A DNA stretch of 64,000 nt from Cyanobium sp. Morenito 9A2 (GTDB taxonomy: Bacteria > Cyanobacteriota > Cyanobacteriia > PCC-6307 > Cyanobiaceae): NCBI RefSeq assembly GCF_024345575.1, contig NZ_JAGQBJ010000011.1, positions 1 through 64,000 on the forward strand, read 5' to 3'. Shown here piece by piece: positions 8,570 to 17,722 of this stretch. Made by a program: the position numbers and the translations under genes. Below the pieces are notes generated by a model. The model was not told where the DNA came from and made no database searches. It saw only the letters and a program-made list of their open reading frames with translations. Each line of letters opens with the position of its first letter. Within the stretch, counting starts at the first letter, position 1.

Positions 8570-9826
8570 ATGCCCTCCCGTCTGCTGGTCCTGAGCAACG
8601 GCCACGGGGAGGACGCGATCGCCGTGCGGATCATCGCCGCCTTGCACCAGCGACGGCCCGATCTGGAGCTGGCGGTGTTGCCCCTGGTGGGGGAGGGGGA
8701 GGCCTTCGCGGCGCTCGAAGCCCAGGGGATCCTCAGCAGGATCGGTCCCCGCCAGCGCCTGCCCAGCGGTGGCTTCAGCAACCAAAGCCTGCGGGGCTTG
8801 GGCCGGGATCTGGCGGCGGGCCTGCCCTTGCTGAGCTGGCGCCAATGGCGACTGGTGAGGCACTGGGGGGCGAGCGGCCAACCACTGCTGGCGGTGGGCG
8901 ATGTGCTCCCGCTGCTCCTGGCGGCGGCCAGCGGTGCCCCCTTCGGCTTCATCGGCACCCCCAAAAGCGATTTCACCTGGCGCAGTGGCCCCGGCCGAGC
9001 GCTGTGCGCCGACGCCTATCACCGGCTCAAGGGCAGCGAGTGGGACCCCTGGGAATGGGCGCTGATGGGCCTGGGGCGCTGCCGTCTGGTGGCCGTGCGC
9101 GACGCCCTCACCGCCCGGGGGCTCCGGCGCCACCGGGTGCACGCCCTGGCCCCGGGCAATCCCATGATGGATGGACTGGATCCAGCAGCGGAGTTCCTTC
9201 CCCCCAGCGGCGCATCCCGGCGGGTGCTGCTGTTGATGGGCTCCCGCACCCCTGAGGCGCTCGGCAACCTCCAGCGCCTGCTGGGGGCTCTGCTGCGTTG
9301 CCCGCAACCCATGGAGGTGCGGGCCGCCTGCGGAAGCCAGCCCCGGGAGGAAGCTATCGCCGGAATTCTGCAGCGACTGGGCCTAGAGCGCTGCCCGGTG
9401 CCAGCCGGCAGCAGTGCCGTAGCCGCCTGGCGGCACCAGCAACGTCCCCTGCGTTTTCTGCTGGGACGGGGGAACCTGGCTGAATGGGCCCGCTCCACAG
9501 AGCTGGCCGTGGCCACGGCTGGCACCGCCACCGAGCAAGTGGTGGGGCTGGGTTGCCCGGCCCTCTCGTTACCAGGACCTGGACCCCAGTTCAAAGCCGC
9601 CTTTGCCCGCCGCCAGAGCCGGCTGCTCGGAGGAGCCGTGCGCGTCTGTGCCGGGTCGGCCGAGCTGGCGGAGGGAGTGGAGCAGCTGCTGGCCGATGGG
9701 GCCCTGAGAGAGCGGCTGGGGCGCCTCGGTCGCCGGCGCATGGGCGCTCCGGGAGGCAGCGCCCGGATCGCCTCGGCGATCGATCGGGTCCTGTTAGGCC
9801 CACCGGGTCAAGATGGCATCACCTGA
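8570..9826 (+). CDS. Lipid-A-disaccharide synthase-related protein (TIGR03492-like)
   Basis: 418 residues resembling the cyanobacterial family that is distantly related to LpxB and other GT-B glycosyltransferases. It starts RLLVLSNGHGEDAIAVRI and has AVGDVLPLLLAA, PFGFIGTPKSDF and a C-terminal ATAGTATEQVVGLGCPALSLPG typical of the nucleotide-sugar-binding half. The role in vivo is unproved; glycolipid or cell-envelope glycan synthesis is the family-based guess. The ATG at 8570 is preferred over an ATG at 8513, which lies inside the opposite-strand tRNA-Cys. Confidence 0.85.
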   Translation: MPSRLLVLSNGHGEDAIAVRIIAALHQRRPDLELAVLPLVGEGEAFAALEAQGILSRIGPRQRLPSGGFSNQSLRGLGRDLAAGLPLLSWRQWRLVRHWGASGQPLLAVGDVLPLLLAAASGAPFGFIGTPKSDFTWRSGPGRALCADAYHRLKGSEWDPWEWALMGLGRCRLVAVRDALTARGLRRHRVHALAPGNPMMDGLDPAAEFLPPSGASRRVLLLMGSRTPEALGNLQRLLGALLRCPQPMEVRAACGSQPREEAIAGILQRLGLERCPVPAGSSAVAAWRHQQRPLRFLLGRGNLAEWARSTELAVATAGTATEQVVGLGCPALSLPGPGPQFKAAFARRQSRLLGGAVRVCAGSAELAEGVEQLLADGALRERLGRLGRRRMGAPGGSARIASAIDRVLLGPPGQDGIT

Positions 9827-9835
9827 TCCAACGGC

Positions 9836-10093
9836 ATGGTCGCCCCCACCAACCCCACCTATGCCACCGCCTACGCGCGCCTGGCCAGCCTGCTCAACAT
9901 CAGCCTCGCCTCAGCCCGGCGCAAGGTGGATCTGAGGGCAACCCAGGAGGGCCTGCGGGCGATGGAGGACAAGATCGCCCTGGCCGGCCGCATGGCCGAA
10001 GACGCCCATGCCGGCAGCGCCGCCAACGGCCAGCTCCTCGATTCATTGCTCACGGCAGTCCAGAGCGAGATGAACTTCATGGACGAAGACTGA
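9836..10093 (+). CDS. Small conserved-looking cyanobacterial protein
   Basis: 85 residues, function not recognised. It is mostly helical, with YATAYARLASLLNISLASARRKVDL at the N-terminus and an acidic end (FMDED). There is no membrane segment or cysteine pair. It starts nine bases after the LpxB-related gene on the same strand, so the two are probably co-transcribed. It converges with the RNase D-like gene. Confidence 0.65.
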   Translation: MVAPTNPTYATAYARLASLLNISLASARRKVDLRATQEGLRAMEDKIALAGRMAEDAHAGSAANGQLLDSLLTAVQSEMNFMDED

Positions 10094-10111
10094 CCGGTTG
10101 TTTCTCAGGCT

Positions 10112-10750
10112 TCAGTGCTCGAACACTGTGCCGAACCGCGCCCGATCAAGAGCTGCAAATACCGGAATGCAGGCGAAGCAGCGGCGCGCCAGCTCCATCC
10201 TTTCCTCCCGCTCAAGCATGGCCACCAGCCGATCCCGGGCCGCCAGCAGGTAGCGAGCGTCGTTGGCCGCGTAAGCCAGCTGGGCCTCACTGAGCTCATC
10301 CACCCGGCCCCAATCGCTGCTCTGGGCCTGCTTGTCCAGCTCCACACCCACCAATTCACTGACCACATCCTTGAGCCCGTGGCGGGGGGCGTAGGTGCGG
10401 CCCAGGCGACTGGCCACCTTGGTGCAGAAGATCGGCTGCACGGCAATCCCGAGCCCCTCGGCCAGGGCGGCCACATCGAAACGGGCGAAGTGAAACACCT
10501 TCTCGATCCCCGGAGCCTCTAGGACGTCCTTGAGCAACGGCGCCTCGTTCTGGCCCCGGGCGATGCGCAGGCAACAGACGTTGTCGTGGTCGTCGGCGAT
10601 CTGCACCAGGCAGAGCCGGTCGCGTCCATGGACCAGACCCATCGCCTCGGTGTCCACCGCCAGCGAGCCGGAGGCAGCGAACAGTGCATGCCAATCCGCA
10701 TCAAGGTCACCATCGAAGACGGCAAAGCGGGCGGGAGCGGCGGTGGGCAT
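10112..10750 (-). CDS. RNase D-like 3'-5' exonuclease (DEDDy)
   Basis: 212 residues forming only the DnaQ-like exonuclease domain. The DEDDy residues are visible: Asp33 and Glu35 in AVDTEAM, Asp92 in FARFDVAAL, and Tyr160/Asp164 in YAANDARY. RNase D trims the 3' ends of structured RNAs including tRNA. The HRDC domains of full-length RNase D are absent, as is usual for short bacterial homologues. The ATG at 10750 begins immediately before PTAAPARFAVFDGDL; longer in-frame starts add low-complexity sequence. Confidence 0.88.
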   Translation of the reverse strand: MPTAAPARFAVFDGDLDADWHALFAASGSLAVDTEAMGLVHGRDRLCLVQIADDHDNVCCLRIARGQNEAPLLKDVLEAPGIEKVFHFARFDVAALAEGLGIAVQPIFCTKVASRLGRTYAPRHGLKDVVSELVGVELDKQAQSSDWGRVDELSEAQLAYAANDARYLLAARDRLVAMLEREERMELARRCFACIPVFAALDRARFGTVFEH

Positions 10751-10870
10751 GGGGGACAAGCGGATGAGGCCATGGTGGCAAAGCCAGAGCCCCCCTCGAC
10801 CGCGGTCAAAGTGACAGAGAATGGGTTTCCATGGGCAGCCCGCTTGCCGCTCCTCACCTCCCCCACCTCC

Positions 10871-11413
10871 ATGGCCTCCACCCTGCTGCTCACCCTGCTG
10901 ATGGCGATCGGCCTGGTGTTCTTCCTGCGGGCCGCCAGCAAGGACCGCACCACCGTGGTCGAGGTGCACTCACCCAGGCCAGCCCTGGAGGTGCTCAGCG
11001 GCCTCAGCCAGTGGCTGCAGGAGCGGGGTTGGCAGGCAGAAGCAGGCAATCCCGAGCGCCGCCTGCTCAGCTTTACAGGCACGGTCGAGGCCAGCGGCGG
11101 CCTCGCCCTGTTGCTCTCGCTGCTCGGCGGGGTGGGAGCCGCCAGCCTGGGCCTGGTGCTGCGCCAGTTGCTGCCCGCCCTCGGCTGGTGGCCCCTGCTG
11201 CTCACGGCGCTGGGCCCGCTGGCCGGGCTGCTCTACCAGCGCCGGGCCCGCCGCCAGGAACGGGTGGAACTGCGCCTGCTGAGCGCCGATGACGCCCCCG
11301 GCAGCACCCTGCGCCTGCGCGCCCACCGCGACGAATTGATCGCCCTAGAGCTGGAGCTGGGCCCCCGCCTGGAACTCGCCAGCGACGGCGCCCTGATGCA
11401 ATCACCCATCTGA
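10871..11413 (+). CDS. Cofactor assembly of complex C subunit B-like protein (CCB1-like)
   Basis: 180 residues resembling the cyanobacterial homologues of CCB1, which helps attach haem ci to cytochrome b6 of the b6f complex. It has an N-terminal membrane helix (LLLTLLMAIGLVFFL), the segment TVVEVHSPRPALEVL, a central pair of hydrophobic stretches (LALLLSLLGGVGAASLGLVL and LGWWPLLLTALGPLAGLLY), and a soluble tail. The start at 10871 places the first helix at the N-terminus. The assignment rests on overall pattern, so it is less certain than an enzyme with catalytic residues. Confidence 0.75.
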   Translation: MASTLLLTLLMAIGLVFFLRAASKDRTTVVEVHSPRPALEVLSGLSQWLQERGWQAEAGNPERRLLSFTGTVEASGGLALLLSLLGGVGAASLGLVLRQLLPALGWWPLLLTALGPLAGLLYQRRARRQERVELRLLSADDAPGSTLRLRAHRDELIALELELGPRLELASDGALMQSPI

Positions 11414-11424
11414 GACCGATCGCC

Positions 11425-12228
11425 ATGCCTCCCCTCTTCCGGCCCCTGCTCGCCCTCGCCCTGGTGGTCGGCGCAGCTGGAGGTGCTGCGGCCCAGGCCC
11501 CCTATCTCCCCAGCAGCGATCCGCTCACCGGACCACGCACGCGGCTGGCCAAGGACTGGGTGGGCCTGAGGTCCTTGCCCGTCGACACGCCGATTCTGCT
11601 AATGGCGGGCCATGCCGATTCCCAGGGCGTTGGCGGCGCCGGCACGCCAGGGGCCGCGGTGGCCCTCGCTCGCTGGGCGCCCATGGACCCCTCGATGACC
11701 GATGAGCTCTTCTGGAACCTGCAGACCGCCCAGGCGGTGGTGGCCCTGGGCCAGCGCCGGGGCCTGAACATCCGCTTCTATGACCCACCCCTGCGCAGCA
11801 TTCCCCGGGGCGACGACCCCCGCACCACCTGGAGCGTGGGTCGTGATTTCGTGGCCGCCGGGGGCTACGCCATGGAAATCCACTTCGATGCCTACGGGCC
11901 CGATGGCTACGGCTCCGGCCTGATCCCGCCGCTCCGGGCCCAGCCCAGCCGCCTGGATGAAAGCCTGGCCCTGGCTTTCGGGGCGTACCCCTTCTATTTC
12001 CGGAACGGCCTTGGGGCGCCCAAACGCGGCATCGCGATCCTGGAGATCGGCAAGCTGGAGGGCACCCTCGAGGCCTCCCTGCGCAGCCCCGCCCATCGGG
12101 AGGCCGCCCTGGCCGCCATCGCCGAGCGGGTGGTAAGCGCCCTGGAGCAGGGCCTCAGCCAACCGCCTGGTGCGGCCGACAGAGCTCTTCGAGACTGGGG
12201 TCGTCCAGCCAGTTCTGGGGCCGAGTGA
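11425..12228 (+). CDS. Exported protein with amidase-like metal-site pattern
   Basis: 267 residues with a signal peptide ([18 protein letters not shown]). The mature part has [27 protein letters not shown] and [12 protein letters not shown]. The two histidines and the late glutamate sit in the order and spacing expected of zinc N-acetylmuramoyl-L-alanine amidases (Amidase_3), so a periplasmic peptidoglycan amidase is possible, but the match is weak and I do not assert it. It starts 11 bases after the CCB1-like gene. Its last 74 bases overlap the 3' end of hemF on the other strand. Confidence 0.7.
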   Translation: MPPLFRPLLALALVVGAAGGAAAQAPYLPSSDPLTGPRTRLAKDWVGLRSLPVDTPILLMAGHADSQGVGGAGTPGAAVALARWAPMDPSMTDELFWNLQTAQAVVALGQRRGLNIRFYDPPLRSIPRGDDPRTTWSVGRDFVAAGGYAMEIHFDAYGPDGYGSGLIPPLRAQPSRLDESLALAFGAYPFYFRNGLGAPKRGIAILEIGKLEGTLEASLRSPAHREAALAAIAERVVSALEQGLSQPPGAADRALRDWGRPASSGAE

Positions 12229-13231
12229 ACAGATCGGTGAGCAGGGCTTCGCGGCTATCGGGCTCGGGCCTATACCCGTACTCCCAGCGCACCAGGGGCG
12301 GCAAGGACATCAGGATCGATTCGGTGCGGCCGTTGGTCTGAAGCCCGAAGATCGTGCCCCGGTCGAACACCAGGTTGAATTCCACGTAGCGTCCGCGGCG
12401 GTAGAGCTGGAACTGACGCTCCCGCTCCCCGTAGGCCAGGCCGGCCCGCCGCTCCACGATCGGCACGTAGCTGGGCAGGAAGGCATGGCCACAGGCTCCA
12501 GCAAGGGCGAAGAGTTGCTCCCAGTTACGAGGCCGCTCACCTTCGGCCGCTCCTGCCGCCGCCGCCAGACCTTCGGGGTCCTGGCCCTTGTAGAGGTGGC
12601 CGGCAGGGTCCTGGTAGTCGTAGAAGATGCCGCCTACCCCCCGGGTTTCGCTCCGGTGCTTGAGGAAGAAGTATTCGTCGCACCAGGGCTTGAACACCCG
12701 GTAGTAGGCCGGATCAATGCTGTCGCAGGCGCCCTTCAAGGTGCGGTGGAAGTGGCGCGCATCCTCAAGGAACGGGTAGTAGGGGGTCAGGTCGGCGCCG
12801 CCGCCGAACCACCACACCGGCCCCGCCTCGAAGTAGCGGTAGTTGAGGTGCACCGTGGGCAGATAGGGGTTGCGGGGGTGAAGCACCATCGAGGTGCCGG
12901 TGGCGAACCAGCGCTGCCCCTTGGCTTCCGGCCGGTGACTGAGGATGGAGGGGGGCAGGTTGTCGCCCTCCACCTCGGAGAAGTTCACGCCACCCTGCTC
13001 GAAAATCCTGCCCTCGCGCATCACCCGCGAGCGACCGCCTCCGCCCTCGGGGCGGATCCAGCTTTCCTCCTCGAAGCGCCCCTCGCCGTCGAGGGCCTCC
13101 AGACCGGCGCAGATGCTGTCCTGCAGACCCATCAGCAGGGCCTTGACCCGCTGGCGCGAGTCGGCGGGGGGCGCTTCAAGGGCCGGGGCCCCGGCGGTCA
13201 CACCCTGCGCTGCCACTGCTGAATCCGCCAC
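12155..13231 (-). CDS. hemF: Oxygen-dependent coproporphyrinogen III oxidase
   Basis: HemF decarboxylates coproporphyrinogen III to protoporphyrinogen IX with O2, feeding haem, chlorophyll and bilins. Conserved blocks are [51 protein letters not shown] and [16 protein letters not shown]. The start is uncertain. I use the GTG at 13231 (358 residues); GTGs at 13216 and 13201 are alternatives, and a frame open to 13393 would give a non-conserved extension overlapping mrp. Its C-terminal codons overlap the convergent exported-protein gene. Confidence 0.93.
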   Translation of the reverse strand: MADSAVAAQGVTAGAPALEAPPADSRQRVKALLMGLQDSICAGLEALDGEGRFEEESWIRPEGGGGRSRVMREGRIFEQGGVNFSEVEGDNLPPSILSHRPEAKGQRWFATGTSMVLHPRNPYLPTVHLNYRYFEAGPVWWFGGGADLTPYYPFLEDARHFHRTLKGACDSIDPAYYRVFKPWCDEYFFLKHRSETRGVGGIFYDYQDPAGHLYKGQDPEGLAAAAGAAEGERPRNWEQLFALAGACGHAFLPSYVPIVERRAGLAYGERERQFQLYRRGRYVEFNLVFDRGTIFGLQTNGRTESILMSLPPLVRWEYGYRPEPDSREALLTDLFTRPQNWLDDPSLEELCRPHQAVG

Positions 13232-13385
13232 TGCAAGCCGCGCCCGTTGGGCGCTGAAAACGTGTTCACCTCTCCAGCCTCCCACCCCAGGGCGCCAGCC
13301 TTCGAGCGGGACCGTCCCCCGCGGGGGCGCGAGCACCCACAGCGCGGGGTGACTCCTAGGATCCAGGCCCTCACTGCCGCCCCAG

Positions 13386-14459
13386 ATGGCCACCGCTGAA
13401 CAGGCCCTTGGTGCCCTGGCGCCCCTGAAGGACGCGGGCAGCGGCCGCAGCCTGCTGGAGCTGGCCTGGATCGATCAGGTGCGGGCGGAGGGCGGGCGGG
13501 TGGTGTTTCGCCTCGCCCTCCCTGGCTACGCCAACGCCCAGCGGGAACGCATCGCGAGCGAAGCCCGCACGGCCCTGCTGGCCCTCGAGGGCGTCGACGA
13601 TGTGCAGATCGAACTGGCCCAGGCCCAGGCGGCCCCCATCGGCCAGGCGGGCCACGGCCAGGGGGGCGGCGAGCGGCAGGCGATTCCGGGCGTCAAGCAG
13701 GTGATCGCCGTCAGCAGCGGCAAGGGTGGTGTGGGCAAGAGCACTGTCGCCGTCAACCTTGCCTGCGCCCTGGCCGCCTCGGGCCTGCGGGTGGGCCTGC
13801 TCGATGCCGATATATACGGCCCCAATGCACCGACCATGCTCGGCGTGGCTGACCGCACCCCCGAGGTGCGCGGCAGCGGTGAGCAGCAAGTGCTCACTCC
13901 GGTCGACACCTGCGGCCTCGCCATGGTCTCGATGGGGCTCTTGATTCAGGAGAACCAGCCGGTGATCTGGCGGGGCCCGATGCTCAACGGAATCATTCGC
14001 CAGTTCCTCTATCAAGTGGATTGGGGCGAACGCGATGTGCTGGTGGTGGACCTCCCCCCCGGCACCGGGGATGCCCAGCTCTCCCTCGCCCAGGCCGTGC
14101 CGATGGCGGGAGTGCTGATCGTGACCACCCCTCAGAAGGTCTCCCTGCAGGATGCCCGTCGCGGGCTGGCGATGTTCCTGCAACTGGGGGTACCCGTGCT
14201 GGGGGTCGTCGAGAACATGACCGCCTTCATCCCCCCCGACCGACCGGAGCTGAGCTATGCCCTCTTCGGCTCCGGTGGCGGAGCCCTGCTGGCCGACGAG
14301 GCCGGTGTCCCCCTGCTGGCCCAGATCCCCATGGAGTTGGCGGTGGTGGATGGCGGCGATGGCGGCCGGCCCGTGGTGCTGGCCCAGCCCCACTCAGCCA
14401 GCGCCAGGGTCTTCCGAGAGCTGGCCCTGCGACTGCCGATCCCGACGCCGGCGGGATGA
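13386..14459 (+). CDS. mrp: Mrp/NBP35-family Fe-S cluster carrier ATPase
   Basis: 357 residues. An N-terminal MIP18-type domain (about residues 1-85, DUF59) precedes a deviant P-loop ATPase with [27 protein letters not shown] and [13 protein letters not shown]. Mrp/ApbC proteins load or carry Fe-S clusters; in cyanobacteria this would support photosystem I and other Fe-S proteins (inference). The CxxC that binds the cluster in many homologues is not obvious. The stop overlaps the rodA start (ATGA), and the operon continues through rodA and a histidine kinase. Confidence 0.93.
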   Translation: MATAEQALGALAPLKDAGSGRSLLELAWIDQVRAEGGRVVFRLALPGYANAQRERIASEARTALLALEGVDDVQIELAQAQAAPIGQAGHGQGGGERQAIPGVKQVIAVSSGKGGVGKSTVAVNLACALAASGLRVGLLDADIYGPNAPTMLGVADRTPEVRGSGEQQVLTPVDTCGLAMVSMGLLIQENQPVIWRGPMLNGIIRQFLYQVDWGERDVLVVDLPPGTGDAQLSLAQAVPMAGVLIVTTPQKVSLQDARRGLAMFLQLGVPVLGVVENMTAFIPPDRPELSYALFGSGGGALLADEAGVPLLAQIPMELAVVDGGDGGRPVVLAQPHSASARVFRELALRLPIPTPAG

Positions 14460-15736
14460 CCATCCCGGGAATCCGTCGTCGGCGCCGCATGTTTTCGGGC
14501 CGGGCACCCGCACGCCGCAATCCTTTGGAAGGAGTGGATCTGGTGTTCTGGGGCGTGCCGCTGGCCCTGACCTTCATCGCCGGCATCCTGATCGCCAGCA
14601 CCCAGAGACAGGCCGACTACGCCGATTGGTACCAGCATTGGATCACCGCCGCGATCGGGCTCACCCTCGCTCTGTTGATCAGACGCCTACCCCTCAACAA
14701 GCTGGAAGGCTGGCTCCGGCCCATCTATGGGCTGACCGTGGCGAGCCTGGTGGCGGTTCACTTCATCGGCACCACAGCCCTGGGGGCCCAGCGCTGGATC
14801 AACATCGCGGGCTTCCACGTGCAGCCATCGGAGTTTGCGAAGCTCGGGGCCATTCTCCTGCTGGCCGGGGTCCTGGCCCGCTACTCGGTGGAGCGACCGA
14901 TCGACCTGATCCGTCCGGCCGCGGTGATCTTTCTTCCCTGGCTACTTGTGTTCGTGGAGCCCAATCTGGGCACGTCCCTGGTGTTCGGCACCGTGCTGCT
15001 GGTCATGTTGTTCTGGGCCGGCATGCCCCTGGCCTGGGTGGTGTTGCTGCTCTCCCCCCTCGTGACGGCGATCTTGGCCGGTGTTCTGCCCCTTGCCTTG
15101 GTGGCCTGGGTGCCGCTCATGGGGGTACTGGCCTGGCGCTTCCTGCCCTGGAAGCAGCTCGGCGTGACCATCGTGCTGCTTGTGCAGGGCCTCTTCGCCG
15201 TGCTCACGCCTTACCTCTGGATGCATGGCCTCAAGGATTATCAGCGGGATCGGTTGGTGTTGTTCCTTGATCCATCCAAGGACCCCCTCGGTGGGGGTTA
15301 CCACCTGCTCCAGAGCAAGATCGGCATCGGCTCGGGGGCCCTGTTCGGCACGGGCCTGATGCAGGGCCACCTCACCAAGCTCCGCTTCATCCCCGAACAG
15401 CACACCGACTTCATTTTCAGCGCCCTAGGCGAGGAGACGGGATTCCTCGGATCAATGCTCGTGGTGATTGGCTTCGCCTTGCTCTGCTGGAAGCTCCTGC
15501 AGATCGCCGGACGCGCCCGGACCGACTTCGAATCCCTGGTGGTCATCGGCATCGGCGCCATGGTGATCTTCCAGGTGATCGTCAACATCTTCATGAATAT
15601 CGGCCTGGGGCCCGTCACAGGCGTCCCCCTCCCCTGGATGAGTTACGGGCGCTCCTCGCTGCTCGTCAACTTCATCGCCCTGGGGCTCTGTGCCTCGGTG
15701 GCGCGGCGCAGTCAGGCCGCCCAAGGGCGCTGGTGA
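14456..15736 (+). CDS. rodA: Rod-shape-determining SEDS protein RodA
   Basis: 426 residues of an integral membrane SEDS glycosyltransferase that polymerises lipid II for cell-wall elongation. After a basic N-terminus come about ten hydrophobic helices. Family marks include QRWINIAGFHVQPSEFAKLG, VEPNLGTSLVFG, KIGIGSGALFGTGL, FIPEQHTDFIFSALGEETGF and GVPLPWMSYGRSSLL. It overlaps mrp by four bases and the following kinase gene by a GTGA junction. Confidence 0.95.
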   Translation: MTIPGIRRRRRMFSGRAPARRNPLEGVDLVFWGVPLALTFIAGILIASTQRQADYADWYQHWITAAIGLTLALLIRRLPLNKLEGWLRPIYGLTVASLVAVHFIGTTALGAQRWINIAGFHVQPSEFAKLGAILLLAGVLARYSVERPIDLIRPAAVIFLPWLLVFVEPNLGTSLVFGTVLLVMLFWAGMPLAWVVLLLSPLVTAILAGVLPLALVAWVPLMGVLAWRFLPWKQLGVTIVLLVQGLFAVLTPYLWMHGLKDYQRDRLVLFLDPSKDPLGGGYHLLQSKIGIGSGALFGTGLMQGHLTKLRFIPEQHTDFIFSALGEETGFLGSMLVVIGFALLCWKLLQIAGRARTDFESLVVIGIGAMVIFQVIVNIFMNIGLGPVTGVPLPWMSYGRSSLLVNFIALGLCASVARRSQAAQGRW

Positions 15737-17109
15737 GCGACACCAGCCTGGAGGCCCTGCGGCGGAACCTGGCCAAGGGGGTGCCACCGGGGCATTGCGA
15801 TGAGGACGCCGTGCGGCGTCAGTGGTGGGCGGCCTTGGCCACGCTCCAGGACGACCTGCTGCAGCCCCGCTCAGCCCTCCGGGGGGTCTGGCTGGCCTCC
15901 CCTTTGCCGGCGCTCTACGAACCTGAGCTGCTGCGCCATCTCCGCGGCTGGGTCTGGGCCCCGGAAGACCTCGGCAATCTGCTGGGCCAGGGGGCGCCCA
16001 TGCTGCCTGGATCCTCCCCTGAGCCAGGGTCCACGGCGACGGCCGGCGAAGGCTTCGAGCGACTGGCCCTCGAGAACAACGACGGGACCGATCCGTTGCT
16101 GCTGGTGATCACACCGCGGGTGCAAGTGGCCCTGGCTCTCCATGGCCCCCCCGAGCGCCGCCAGCTACTGGTGCGTTTCGATCCAGTCACCCTGTCGGCC
16201 ACGCTCACCCTTCTTGACCAGCGGCTGCGGCGCAGCAACCCGGAAGCGGGGCAGCGACTCCGCAGCGCCATCGGAGCCCTGGGGCCCTTGCACGGAGACG
16301 ACGCCACGGCGCCAAGCTTCTGGCCCAGGCTGGCAGAGCGCCTGGCGACCATGGCCCCGAGTGTCACCCTGCAGCCTTTGGTGCATGGGGGCGGCGGCGA
16401 AACGAAAGCCGCCAGCAGCGAGCTGGCCCTGCTGGAGGCGCTCACCCATGAGGTGCGCACGCCCCTGGCGACGATCCGCACCCTGATTCGCTCCCTGCTG
16501 CGTCGCGCCGATCTACCTGCCCTGGTGCGTCAGCGCTTGCACGCCATCGACGGGGAATGCAGCGAACAAATCGACCGCTTTGGATTGATCTTCCATGCGG
16601 CCGAACTGCAGCGGATGCCCCGCAACGAGCAGCCCCTGGCCCGCACCGACCTGGCCCAGCTGCTGATGCGCCTCGAGCAGATCTGGCAGCAGCAACTGCA
16701 GCGCCGCGACCTGGGCCTCATCCTGGACATCGCCCCGGACCTACCGCCGGTGCTCAGCGATCCAAGCCGCCTGGAAACCATGCTGGGTGGCCTGATCGAC
16801 CGTTTCAGCCGCCGGCTGCCGAGCGGCTCGACGGTGCAGATCAGCCTCCAGCCGGCGGGCTCCCGCCTCAAGCTGCGGCTCCATGGGGTGGGGCGATCGG
16901 AGTGCTTGCCGGCGGGGCACGGCGCCGATGGACCCAGCGCCGAAGTGGTCGGACCCGTGTTGAGCTGGAGCCCGGAAACCGGGAGCCTCCAGCTCAGCCG
17001 CCAGGCCACCCAGCGGCTGTTCCACAGCCTTGGCGGCAGGCTCACCGAACGGGGCGACCGGGGGCTGACGGTGTTCTTTCCCTTGGCTGGAAGCGGCCCG
17101 GCCCGTTGA
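15733..17109 (+). CDS. Sensor histidine kinase with degenerate ATPase domain
   Basis: 458 residues starting at a GTG that overlaps the rodA stop. The N-terminal 200 residues are soluble with no membrane segment. An H-box, LEALTHEVRTPLATIRTL (phospho-acceptor His239), is followed by a long dimerisation helix. The C-terminal HATPase region lacks the usual asparagine-rich N box (LGGLIDRFSRRLPSG stands in its place) and has no clear DxGxG, although it ends SLGGRLTERGDRGLTVFF in the right position. It may be a weak or non-catalytic kinase. psaD follows after about 110 bases. Confidence 0.8.
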   Translation: MSDTSLEALRRNLAKGVPPGHCDEDAVRRQWWAALATLQDDLLQPRSALRGVWLASPLPALYEPELLRHLRGWVWAPEDLGNLLGQGAPMLPGSSPEPGSTATAGEGFERLALENNDGTDPLLLVITPRVQVALALHGPPERRQLLVRFDPVTLSATLTLLDQRLRRSNPEAGQRLRSAIGALGPLHGDDATAPSFWPRLAERLATMAPSVTLQPLVHGGGGETKAASSELALLEALTHEVRTPLATIRTLIRSLLRRADLPALVRQRLHAIDGECSEQIDRFGLIFHAAELQRMPRNEQPLARTDLAQLLMRLEQIWQQQLQRRDLGLILDIAPDLPPVLSDPSRLETMLGGLIDRFSRRLPSGSTVQISLQPAGSRLKLRLHGVGRSECLPAGHGADGPSAEVVGPVLSWSPETGSLQLSRQATQRLFHSLGGRLTERGDRGLTVFFPLAGSGPAR

Positions 17110-17221
17110 GGTTTGTTGACGGGTGTGACGACAGCCCGGCTCCAAGCCGACAGCGCGAAAACTCAGTGCTAGCTTCCAGCCCGAAACGGCCTGCCGACTC
17201 CCCCCACCACAGGAACAGCCC

Positions 17222-17653
17222 ATGACAGCAACGGCGCTGAGCGGTCAACTTCCGAAGTACATCGGCAGCACTGGCGGCCTCCTCAATTCGGCTGAAACCG
17301 AAGAGAAGTACGCCATCACCTGGACCAGCACGAAAGCCCAGGGATTTGAGATGCCCACCGGCGGCGGCGCCGAGATGAACGAAGGCGAGAACATCCTCTA
17401 CTTCGCCCGCAAGGAGCAATGCCTTGCCCTCGGCACCCAGTTGCGCACAAAATTCAAGCCCCGCATCGAGGATTACAAGATCTACCGGATCTTCCCCGGC
17501 GGCGACCTTGAATTCCTCCACCCGAAAGATGGCGTTTTCCCTGAGAAGGTGAACGAAGGCCGCGCCATCGTGGGTCACAACCCCCGGCGCATCGGCGACA
17601 ATCCCAACCCGGCCAACCTCAAGTTCTCCGGCCGCAACACCTTCGACGCCTGA
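17222..17653 (+). CDS. psaD: Photosystem I reaction centre subunit II (PsaD)
   Basis: 143 residues, the normal size for cyanobacterial PsaD, the stromal-side subunit that docks ferredoxin on photosystem I. Sequence such as [55 protein letters not shown] and FPEKVNEGR is diagnostic. A 112-base leader separates it from the kinase gene, so it probably has its own promoter. A strong terminator follows. Confidence 0.98.
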   Translation: MTATALSGQLPKYIGSTGGLLNSAETEEKYAITWTSTKAQGFEMPTGGGAEMNEGENILYFARKEQCLALGTQLRTKFKPRIEDYKIYRIFPGGDLEFLHPKDGVFPEKVNEGRAIVGHNPRRIGDNPNPANLKFSGRNTFDA

Positions 17654-17678
17654 TCATTCGGGCCACCACCTAGAAAGG

Positions 17679-17703
17679 CGGGGTGCGTGGCGCCCCGTTT
17701 TTT
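17679..17703 (+). terminator. Intrinsic terminator after psaD
   Basis: CGGGGTG at 17679-17685 pairs with CGCCCCG at 17691-17697 (seven pairs including one T-G) around a five-base loop, followed by six T residues at 17698-17703. It isolates psaD from trpE. Confidence 0.9.
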
Positions 17704-17722
17704 ATGCCCGCCCAACACCGAA

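Noticed and set aside
13232-13393. N-terminal extension of hemF to 13393
   Set aside because: The extra residues are not HemF-like, and the extension would overlap the mrp start. A GTG near 13231 is more reasonable.
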